NCBI GenBank assembly: GCA_903892415.1
Contig: CAITIQ010000016.1
Location: 1-42,224, forward strand
DNA: 42,224 bases
DNA from: an uncultured delta proteobacterium
GTDB lineage: Bacteria; Myxococcota_A; Polyangia; Polyangiales; Polyangiaceae
Reading direction: 5' to 3'
Numbering within the stretch: position 1 is the stretch's first letter; each line of letters starts with the position of its first letter. Below the pieces are notes generated by a model. It was given only the letters and a program-made list of their open reading frames with translations. It ran no database searches and was not told the origin of the DNA. The position numbers were made by a program, and so were the translations under genes. Of the stretch, positions 6,613 to 13,329 are shown in pieces.

Positions 6613-8730
6613 TCACGTTTGGGTCGTCGGCCGGCTCGACCGCTGTTCCAGCCTCCTCGCTGTGAAGTACGCGGCAGCCAGCAGCAGCGCTGTGGCACAG
6701 GCCAAGAGCGGAGGCTGCGCTCGCGCCGCCTCTGCGGCCAGTAGTGCGCCCCACGAGGTCTCTTGCGCAGCTCCCATCCAACTCAAGCTGGCCTCCAAGC
6801 TGATCACAACCCCGAGCCCGGTGAGTGCCGCATAACCCAAGTTGCCGCGAAGGAACGGCCAACCATGAAGTTGGACAAAGCCAGCCTCGCTCACTCCCAA
6901 CGCCAGCGATGCGAGCCCAAAGTCTGTGCGACGTAGCTTGCGCAGCCGATCGCCGAAGGCGGTGGCGACCAAAGCCCAAAGCATGAAGCTCGAACTCAAC
7001 ACCACCGCGGTGTCACTGTCGATGCCCTCGTAAGAGCGCACCAGCACGACGATCAGGATGCTCGGCGCGGCATCGAACAGGCGGCTCACATTCGAGAGCA
7101 GCCCTTCCCGCGGCCTTTTGCGCCGCGCAACCAATACCGCGGTCAACAGGCCGCCCCCGCCTCCGAGCAAAAGCGAAATCAGCGTACAGGCAAAGGTTCG
7201 AGCGGTGGCCGGTAGGATCGAAAGCCCCGGCTTGGTTTGCGCAGCCAACGCGCTGACGCTCGGATCGTTGGGAATCCCTCCGATGCTGAGTGCTGCAAAG
7301 GCTAGAACGGTGGCAAGCAAAAGCCAGCCGACGCGACGAGCCTGCATCCCTCGTTCGGCCGCCTGGGACAGCGCAACCGCTAGGCTGGCCAGGAAGAGCC
7401 AGCTCACGGCGAGTACGGTGACCAGCACGGCGTCGCGTCGCTCAACGCCCACGAGTAGGGCGGTACCGAGCCCCGGCAGGCCCAACAAGAATTCCACCGC
7501 GAAGCTCGCTGTGAGGGCCCTCGGCAGCGATTGGGCGGTAAGCACGGCGGCCTGTAGCAACCGCGGGTTGCTTTCGACGTTCTGAGCCTGTGCTGCGCCT
7601 GGTGCGGCGAGCAGCGCACAACCGACGCAAAGCGAAGCCAGAACGAGGCTGGGGATAACGCTAGTGAGCGCCAGGAGCAGCAAGCCGATCACCACGCTGG
7701 GCACTCCGGTGGCCAAGGGGTTGGCGAGCAAAGGGGGCCACGGTTCCCTCGACCGGCCGCGCCCGAGCGCTACAGCGTTGAAGAAGAAGCCCAGCAGCAA
7801 GCCGCCGGTCAAGAATGCAGCCGTGTGCCGCGCCCACTGCGCGAAGCGCGCGAGATCTGTCGATGGGTTCTTCTCGCGCGTGGCCGAGAGCACCTCGCCC
7901 TCGAGCCACTTGCCGTACCGTGTTTGCGTAAAGGCGCTGCCTGCGCGGGTTTTGCCGTCCAGCGTGGTGAAGTCCCGCTCGTACAGCCACCAGAAGCGTC
8001 GCCAACGCAGCACGCAACGCTTGGCCGACTCGAGATCGGCATCTGCGCCAATACGGTCATCTCGCTCGGTTACACGCGCCGCAACTTCGACGATTGCCCG
8101 AGCGGTCGTGAGCTCGTCCTCTGTGGTCGGGGGGGTTAGATCGGCGAGCAAGGCCGGCAACGCAAAGGTGTCGAGCTCGGCCAGCTCGCTGAGCCGCGCG
8201 GCCGTCTTGTAGCGACGCAACCGCGCCAGCGCGTTCTTCACGTTGGCTTCGCGGTACTCGGTCGAGCGGGCCTCCCAATGGCGGGACCAGAACTCCACCG
8301 TGCGACTCGGGTCTTCTGCGTCGTCGGCGCGAGGCAAGCGCATGCGCGCCGCCACGGGCGCTAGAGCCAGCCCGATCGAAACCTTGGTTGGCTCGCTAAA
8401 GTCGTCGAATGAAGCGAACACGGTAGGGAAGCCAGCGCCGCCGAGCCGCCGCAACTCGCTGCGTCCTTGGGCCCGGCGTTCTGGTTCGTCCGCTTCGACG
8501 TTTGCGAGCGCCGCGCTCGTGAGATCTCGCACGTCACTTACGCCAGTGTTGAAGAACGTTGGCAACTCGGCGAACTGAGCGCGCTCGCGATCTTCCGCCT
8601 GCTCGGCTGCAAAACGAAGCTGAGGCCCAACGTTCGCCGGGCTCTTCGAGAACAGCAAAAAGGCGACGAGTGAAGCGAAGAAGAGGACGGGAATCAGCCA
8701 GAGGATTCGCCGGACGAGCTGAGCAATCAC
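6613..8730 (-). CDS. Fused peptide-type ABC transporter permease (DppB-like plus DppC-like) with a large extracytoplasmic insert
   Basis: The 705-aa product looks like both membrane subunits of a peptide/nickel-type ABC importer in one chain. Residues 1-27 match the DppB start (LVRRILWLIPVLFFASLVAF). Residues 303-460 hold the rest of the DppB half, including FLLGLPGLGTALLVGVERRD near 414-433, equivalent to the family's FxxPGLG...RD segment. Residues 463-705 match DppC, with SLALGVSEAGF...GWPFLRGNL as the EAA-type coupling loop near 608-630 and SLSWMGAAQETSWGALLA near its end. The EAA loop in the B half is not recognisable. About 275 residues (30-303), charged and helix-rich with no recognised domain, are inserted after the first membrane segment. 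No ATPase or binding protein is adjacent. It lies 25 bp after the phosphatase gene, so it is probably co-transcribed. Confidence 0.7.
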   Translation of the reverse strand: MIAQLVRRILWLIPVLFFASLVAFLLFSKSPANVGPQLRFAAEQAEDRERAQFAELPTFFNTGVSDVRDLTSAALANVEADEPERRAQGRSELRRLGGAGFPTVFASFDDFSEPTKVSIGLALAPVAARMRLPRADDAEDPSRTVEFWSRHWEARSTEYREANVKNALARLRRYKTAARLSELAELDTFALPALLADLTPPTTEDELTTARAIVEVAARVTERDDRIGADADLESAKRCVLRWRRFWWLYERDFTTLDGKTRAGSAFTQTRYGKWLEGEVLSATREKNPSTDLARFAQWARHTAAFLTGGLLLGFFFNAVALGRGRSREPWPPLLANPLATGVPSVVIGLLLLALTSVIPSLVLASLCVGCALLAAPGAAQAQNVESNPRLLQAAVLTAQSLPRALTASFAVEFLLGLPGLGTALLVGVERRDAVLVTVLAVSWLFLASLAVALSQAAERGMQARRVGWLLLATVLAFAALSIGGIPNDPSVSALAAQTKPGLSILPATARTFACTLISLLLGGGGGLLTAVLVARRKRPREGLLSNVSRLFDAAPSILIVVLVRSYEGIDSDTAVVLSSSFMLWALVATAFGDRLRKLRRTDFGLASLALGVSEAGFVQLHGWPFLRGNLGYAALTGLGVVISLEASLSWMGAAQETSWGALLAAEAARAQPPLLACATALLLAAAYFTARRLEQRSSRPTTQT

Positions 8731-8755
8731 CGCGCGGCCCGCCTCGTTCGCGAAC

Positions 8756-10123
8756 TCACCGGAGGAAGTAGTAGCTGAGCACGACGATGCAGGTGACCGC
8801 GCTCACGATCAGCATCGTCACGATCCATGAAGGCGCCGACTCCCTCGGCAGCTCCACCGGATCGTCGTGGCGCAGCTGGCGCAACTCGGGGTAGTCGCCG
8901 TCGTCTTCGTAGTCTCGAACCTCGATGTTGGGAGTGAGCGAGGCTCGGCCTGGACGCATGCTCGAGCGCGGACTGTTCTCTGTGCTACGTCCTGACTCGA
9001 TCAGTTCGCTCTTTCGATACTTGAGGTCGTCGATGTCCGCTTTGGTCGGCTCCGACAGCCCTTCACCCTCGAAACGCGCGACCACCACCGTGACGTTGTC
9101 GTGGCCGCCGGCGAGATTCGCTCGGTCGGTCAGTTCGCGACAGGCCTCGAGCGGATCTGGGAAGGACCGTAAAACCTCGCGAATCTCGTCGTTGCGAACC
9201 ATGCCCGAGAGGCCGTCGCTGCAAAGCAGCAGCGTGTCTCCACGCATCAGGTCCACGTAGGTGAGGTCCACCTGCACGCTTTCAGCGGTGCCGAGCGCTT
9301 GCAGGATGATGTTGTTGTGCTCGAAGGTCTCTGCCTCTTCTTCGGTGAGCTGCCCAGCCTCGATCAGTTGGTTGACCAGCGATTGATCGCGCGTCACCTG
9401 CACCAGTCGGTCCCCCCGCAGCAGGTACCCTCGGCTATCACCGACCTGTCCGAGGTAAAGCCGCGCGTCGACCAGCGCAGCAACGGTGGCGGTGGTTCCC
9501 ATTCCCCGTCGCGAACGGTCTGCCTTGGCGTCTGCGAAGATGCGCATGCCGGCCGACTCAATCGAATGAACGAGGCGTGCAGCCAGCTCCGTTTGCGAGG
9601 CCGGAGGCTCGCCGGCGAGCATGCGCTGATAGACGATGTCCACCGCGAGTTGGCTCGCCACTTCGCCTGCGGCAGCGCCGCCCATACCGTCGCAAACTCC
9701 GAGGACAGTGCCGCGAGGACCGACCTCTTGGCGACGGTCTCCCTCCATCAAACCGCGGCTTCCCTTCGACAGGTCGGCGACGAGGAAGTTGTCCTCGTTG
9801 TGTTCACGGACCTGCCCGACGTCGGTGCGCCCGAAGACTCGAATCAGGATCGGCTGAACTGGCTTTTCTGGTTCCGCGGCGGCCTCGAGCGCGGGGGCCG
9901 CGATCTCGACATCGGTTGCGTCGAGGTCTTTGGCGGGCGGGGCTGCTGCCTTGTCGTCGGCCTCCGCCTCGCTCGCAACCGCCTCGTCAGTGGAGGGCTT
10001 GCTTGCTGACGGCTGTTCCGCGCTTCCCGATCGGGAATCGGGCGCCTTCCCGGACGGCGGGTCAACGAGTGTTTCCTCGTCGGCGAGCGCCAGCTGCTTC
10101 TTTGTTGCGGTGGCTTCAGTCAT
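8756..10123 (-). CDS. PP2C-type Ser/Thr protein phosphatase with C-terminal membrane anchor
   Basis: A 455-aa protein. Residues 1-90 are Ala/Pro/acidic and look disordered. The PP2C (PPM) domain covers about 95-350, with TDVGQVREHNEDNF (metal-binding region near D111), GVCDGMGGAAAG (D145), GMGTTATVA, LLLCSDGLSGM and GGHDNVTVVVA, so the metal-ligand motifs are all present. A C-terminal hydrophobic segment from about 433 (WIVTMLIVSAVTCIVVLSYY) should anchor it in the inner membrane with the catalytic domain in the cytoplasm. The start overlaps the FHA gene's stop in an ATGA (10120-10123). Expected role is removing phosphates from Ser/Thr-phosphorylated targets, perhaps those read by the neighbouring FHA protein. 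Confidence 0.92.
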   Translation of the reverse strand: MTEATATKKQLALADEETLVDPPSGKAPDSRSGSAEQPSASKPSTDEAVASEAEADDKAAAPPAKDLDATDVEIAAPALEAAAEPEKPVQPILIRVFGRTDVGQVREHNEDNFLVADLSKGSRGLMEGDRRQEVGPRGTVLGVCDGMGGAAAGEVASQLAVDIVYQRMLAGEPPASQTELAARLVHSIESAGMRIFADAKADRSRRGMGTTATVAALVDARLYLGQVGDSRGYLLRGDRLVQVTRDQSLVNQLIEAGQLTEEEAETFEHNNIILQALGTAESVQVDLTYVDLMRGDTLLLCSDGLSGMVRNDEIREVLRSFPDPLEACRELTDRANLAGGHDNVTVVVARFEGEGLSEPTKADIDDLKYRKSELIESGRSTENSPRSSMRPGRASLTPNIEVRDYEDDGDYPELRQLRHDDPVELPRESAPSWIVTMLIVSAVTCIVVLSYYFLR

Positions 10124-11916
10124 GATCGGCTCTCGAAGCGGAACAGGTGCTGTCCAACGCGCAACTTGTCGTTCGAGCTCAGCTGGGCCTCTTTTCGGAT
10201 CGCGACATAAGTGCCGTTCGACGAATCAAGGTCTTCGATGGAGAAGGACCCCGACGTGGGATCTCTGCGAATCGACGCGTGTCTCCTCGAGAGGAATGCG
10301 TCCGCCGTAAATACGATGTCGCCGACTTCGCGACCAAGCACGGTCTCGTCACGGTGGAGATGGTACACGTCACCAACCAGGCCTGCGACCGTCCGTTGCT
10401 CGAGACGCGCGATTCTTGGCACGGGCTTACAGCCGAACACGCGCGTCCCGTGCTGAATGGCTGGCGTTCCAAGCCGCTCTTCTTCGCTCACCAGGTGAAA
10501 CTCTAACACCTGCGACCCCAGCAGAATCAAGTCGCCGTTTTGTAGCGGACGGCGCCCACGTGCGCGGAGGTACACGTGGTTGAGCGAATCCAGGTCACGA
10601 ATGAACCATTTCCCCTCGCGGTGCGAGACGATAGCGTGCCGCGGCGAGACGAAAGGATCGTCAAAAAGCAGGATTTCCCCTTCCAACCGTCCGATCGTCG
10701 AGTCTTCGCTTTGCAGGTCGAACGCACGCCCGTCGCTGCCGTCCTCAACGACGACGACCAAGGCAGCGCGTCGGGGGGCCCGCTCTTCAGGCCGCGGCAA
10801 CCCGAGGCGAGTCGGGTCAGCCCGCTCCACCCGCTCAGGCGACTTGGCGCGTGTGTCCCGCGTGTCCGCGGTCGGCTTCTCGTCGCTCAAAAGCTGCTTG
10901 GGGACCCCGAGCTGGCTCCCGGGCTGTCGCAATTTGGCTGCTATTTCGGAGGCTCCTACGAGTGGGTGCGGGCCTGTCTTTTCGACGACGGGTGAAGCCC
11001 GAACTCCAAGCGGATCGGCGCTGGGTGCGATCTGCATGGAGGCTTCTGCCACTGGCACCACCGCGACGTGCGCCGTTGCTAGTGGCACGACGGCCACCGC
11101 TGCGTGCTGCACCTGCGGAACCGGCATGGCGTGGGAATGGGCCGCAGGCTGAACCAGGGCGACCTCGGCCTTGGGCGCAGCGGGCGAGGCCGGTGACGCG
11201 GGTGAGGCGGCAGGCTTCGCGCTGGCCGCCTCCACGATCAGCGGCGTGTTGGCGCGGCGGGCGGCAGGCACCGATGACGTCTGCTGGTCACGCGAGAGCG
11301 AGCAGCCGCAGTATTTGCAGAAGCGCGCGGCCTCATCGTTCGCGCCTTGGCAGCGTGGGCAAGCCTTGGAGACCGGCACGCTCACCACCGGCCCGGCGAT
11401 CGGCACGACGGGGGAGCCCACGACCGGCGGCCCTGGAAGCGGAGAGAACTCGGGAGCAGCCGACGGTGCAACGGGAGCTGCTGCAATCGGGGCTGGCGCT
11501 GCGACTGGGGTCGGCGCTGCGATCGGAGCGGGCGTTGCAACTGGGGTCGGCGTTGCGGCGACGAGCGGTGCTGCAACGACGGGCGGTGCCGCCGCTGGTA
11601 CCTCGATCGTGCCACCGCATACCGCGCAGAACCGATACTTCGGCGGGTTGTCCGCTCCGCAAGTCGAGCAGTGTCCGGGGGCTGGTTTGGGCACTTCCTC
11701 TACTTTGCTCATCTTGGGGGCGGGCGTATCTGCGGGGCCGAAGGAGAAGGCGGGAGCCTCAGGTCGTGAGCGCCGCGTTGATTCAGGACCAGAGGCAGAG
11801 GGCGCTTTCAGGCGCTTGCCGCAGTCCTGGCAATAAAGAAGACGATCCGGGTTGTCGCGCCCGCAGACATCGCAAACCACCGCGCCGATGCGACCGCGAG
11901 CCGGAACTTTCGTCAA
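10120..11916 (-). CDS. Zinc-ribbon and double-FHA domain protein
   Basis: The 598-aa product has three CxxC...CxxC zinc ribbons (C15/18/29/32, C83/86/97/100, C186/189/200/203), an Ala/Pro/Val-rich linker, and two forkhead-associated domains at about 385-475 and 512-598. FHA2 has a canonical phosphothreonine site: GR (528-529), SRRH (543-546) and SSNGTY (565-570). FHA1 keeps the Arg and SPRH but reads SLNHVYL in place of SxNGT, so its binding may be weaker. No membrane segment is seen; it probably acts as a cytoplasmic adaptor recruiting phosphorylated proteins, a good partner for the overlapping PP2C gene. The start used is TTG (11916); a GTG at 11880 is an alternative and neither has a clear ribosome site. 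Confidence 0.85.
   Translation of the reverse strand: MTKVPARGRIGAVVCDVCGRDNPDRLLYCQDCGKRLKAPSASGPESTRRSRPEAPAFSFGPADTPAPKMSKVEEVPKPAPGHCSTCGADNPPKYRFCAVCGGTIEVPAAAPPVVAAPLVAATPTPVATPAPIAAPTPVAAPAPIAAAPVAPSAAPEFSPLPGPPVVGSPVVPIAGPVVSVPVSKACPRCQGANDEAARFCKYCGCSLSRDQQTSSVPAARRANTPLIVEAASAKPAASPASPASPAAPKAEVALVQPAAHSHAMPVPQVQHAAVAVVPLATAHVAVVPVAEASMQIAPSADPLGVRASPVVEKTGPHPLVGASEIAAKLRQPGSQLGVPKQLLSDEKPTADTRDTRAKSPERVERADPTRLGLPRPEERAPRRAALVVVVEDGSDGRAFDLQSEDSTIGRLEGEILLFDDPFVSPRHAIVSHREGKWFIRDLDSLNHVYLRARGRRPLQNGDLILLGSQVLEFHLVSEEERLGTPAIQHGTRVFGCKPVPRIARLEQRTVAGLVGDVYHLHRDETVLGREVGDIVFTADAFLSRRHASIRRDPTSGSFSIEDLDSSNGTYVAIRKEAQLSSNDKLRVGQHLFRFESRS
11467..11553 (-). repeat. TPVA/APIA tandem coding repeat in the FHA protein linker
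   Basis: Imperfect repeats encode alternating TPVA, APIA and related tetrapeptides at residues 122-150, between the second and third zinc ribbons. It is likely an extended flexible linker. Confidence 0.6.
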
Positions 11917-11938
11917 GTACGAGTTTGCAACCGGGTCG

Positions 11939-12712
11939 TCATTCTCTCGTTAACTCACTGCGCAGCTCGACCACGAGCGAGAGTTTCGCGAACTGCGTGA
12001 CCCCTGCATTTCGTTCTTGCGTCGTGGAATCTTGAAAGCCGGCGAACAAAACTGGCTCATACGAGGCGGTCAACCCGACCACAGCGAAGCGCGATACCTC
12101 AAATTCGAAGCCTGCTCCCAGGTTGGTTAGGGCGCCGCCGGTCTGAGCGCTGAACTCGTTGCCATAGATGGCTGCACCGAGCGCCCACGTGAGATAGGGC
12201 GTCACGCGCACGCCGACGTCAAAATAGAAGCGCCCCTCTGCGTACAGCGCCTGCATGATGCCCAGCCGATACAGGTTGTTCGATTCCAGTTTTGTGAACT
12301 GGTACGCGCCGCCGATGTACCACGGGCCTGCCGGACGATAGCCGCCGCGCAGAAGCGGGCCGGCCCCAGACTCCACGATGCAGGGCGTGGTCGCGTCGGA
12401 AGGACAGATCGCCCCGGCGTCGATCAAGAGCTCCCCGCTCAGCGCGACCCCGTATTGGGCGTAGTCCACCTCCAGCGGGCTCGGCGGCCGAGGCGGGACG
12501 TGCGGTTCCGGCGCCTCTCGGTCTTTGGTGACTGCCGGATCTTCGGGTGTGGTTTCAATCCCGTGCGCAGCCCGCGGAACGACGGTCAACAAACCGACCA
12601 ACCCCACGAACGCCTGCCGCCGGCACTCCGTAGACCACCGTGGACTCCGTCCACTCCGGTGCTGTTCACTGCATCCGCCTCCGGCGGGAACGCAGCTCGG
12701 GATCCTTCGCAT
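11939..12712 (-). CDS. Putative outer-membrane beta-barrel protein
   Basis: No named family recognised. A hydrophobic signal-like segment (AFVGLVGLLTVVPRAAHG) is followed by a Pro-rich stretch and then alternating amphipathic segments rich in Gly, Tyr and Phe (LLRGGYRPAGPWYIGGAYQF, AALGAAIYGNEF), ending FAKLSLVVELRSEL, as in small outer-membrane barrels. The signal segment is preceded by about 35 residues whose DNA (12622-12690) is repeat sequence also found at the start of the window, so the N-terminus is uncertain. The ATG at 12712 is used here; a GTG at 12607 would put the hydrophobic segment almost at the start but lacks positive residues. It leads the minus-strand block, 22 bp before the FHA gene. 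Confidence 0.6.
   Translation of the reverse strand: MRRIPSCVPAGGGCSEQHRSGRSPRWSTECRRQAFVGLVGLLTVVPRAAHGIETTPEDPAVTKDREAPEPHVPPRPPSPLEVDYAQYGVALSGELLIDAGAICPSDATTPCIVESGAGPLLRGGYRPAGPWYIGGAYQFTKLESNNLYRLGIMQALYAEGRFYFDVGVRVTPYLTWALGAAIYGNEFSAQTGGALTNLGAGFEFEVSRFAVVGLTASYEPVLFAGFQDSTTQERNAGVTQFAKLSLVVELRSELTRE
12622..12690. repeat. Dispersed palindromic element, fragment C
   Basis: The first part matches copy A: GGCACTCCGTAGACC (12622-12636) equals 33-47, and CGTCCACTCCGGT (12648-12660) equals 77-89. The second part (12662-12690) closely matches the reverse complement of 89-115, carrying the CCGCC/GGCGG hairpin (here CCGCCTCCGGCGG). The 13-bp core arms are missing. It lies inside the 5' end of the putative outer-membrane protein gene. 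Confidence 0.75.
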
Positions 12713-12791
12713 CGAGGTCAAAAGTTACACCTGGCATTCCGCTTTGGAAGTCCCAAAGTCGAGACTTGTTTGTGTGTTGCACGCGCTTCGC

Positions 12792-12819
12792 TTGACGTCG
12801 CCACCAGAAATTGCATAAA
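12792..12819 (+). promoter_or_regulatory. Candidate sigma-70 promoter for the acidic protein gene
   Basis: TTGACG (12792-12797) and CATAAA (12814-12819) are separated by 16 bp, giving 5/6 and 4/6 matches to the -35 and -10 consensus. Transcription would begin roughly 10 nt before the ATG at 12835, leaving a very short leader that still contains GGGA. Confidence 0.45.
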
Positions 12820-12834
12820 CCCCGGGACAAGCTC

Positions 12835-13221
12835 ATGGAGATTTTTCTCGACAAGCGTGCCGTCCGCCAAATCCGTCTGTCCGCAGCTGACGCGATTGAG
12901 GAGGGGGATACTGAATCCCTTCGGGAGGACATTCTAGAAGCCTTTACCGAGGAGCAGGTCGAAGAGATCGAGCGGCGGTTGAGCAACGGCGACTTCTTTG
13001 AGTTCCTTTCGGACATCCTCGACGATTGGAACGGGGACGACGCTGATGAACTCTTCGAGTTGCTCGAGACTCAGCTCGCAGACATTGGCATCGACCTGAA
13101 GCATGAAGCTCGGGACGAGGACGCTGATGACGCGGAGGAAGACGTAAGTCTCGACGACGACGACGAGGACGAGGACGACGATCTCGAGGAAGAAGAAGAG
13201 GAAGAAGAAGAGGTTCGCTGA
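12835..13221 (+). CDS. Small acidic protein of unknown function
   Basis: A 128-aa protein I cannot assign to a named family. Residues 1-95 look like a compact helical domain (MEIFLDKRAVRQIRLSAADA, then LREDILEAFTEEQVEEIERR and FFEFLSDILDDW). The last 35 or so residues are almost entirely Asp and Glu, ending EEEEEVR. No signal peptide or membrane segment. The start is the ATG at 12835 with GGGA upstream; an in-frame TTG at 12811 would add 8 residues but falls inside the predicted promoter. It is a monocistronic-looking gene between the divergent outer-membrane gene and the convergent kinase-like gene. The 108-bp tail to 13329 holds a repeated GCCCGCGGCCG motif and no gene. Confidence 0.75.
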   Translation: MEIFLDKRAVRQIRLSAADAIEEGDTESLREDILEAFTEEQVEEIERRLSNGDFFEFLSDILDDWNGDDADELFELLETQLADIGIDLKHEARDEDADDAEEDVSLDDDDEDEDDDLEEEEEEEEEVR

Positions 13222-13329
13222 ACCTCTAGGCGTTGAACCTCGGCAGCGTGGCTATGAGCCCGCGGCCGAGAACAATGCATGGTGCTGAGAGCAGTGCCCG
13301 CGGCCGGACGTGGCCGTCGCAATTGGACG

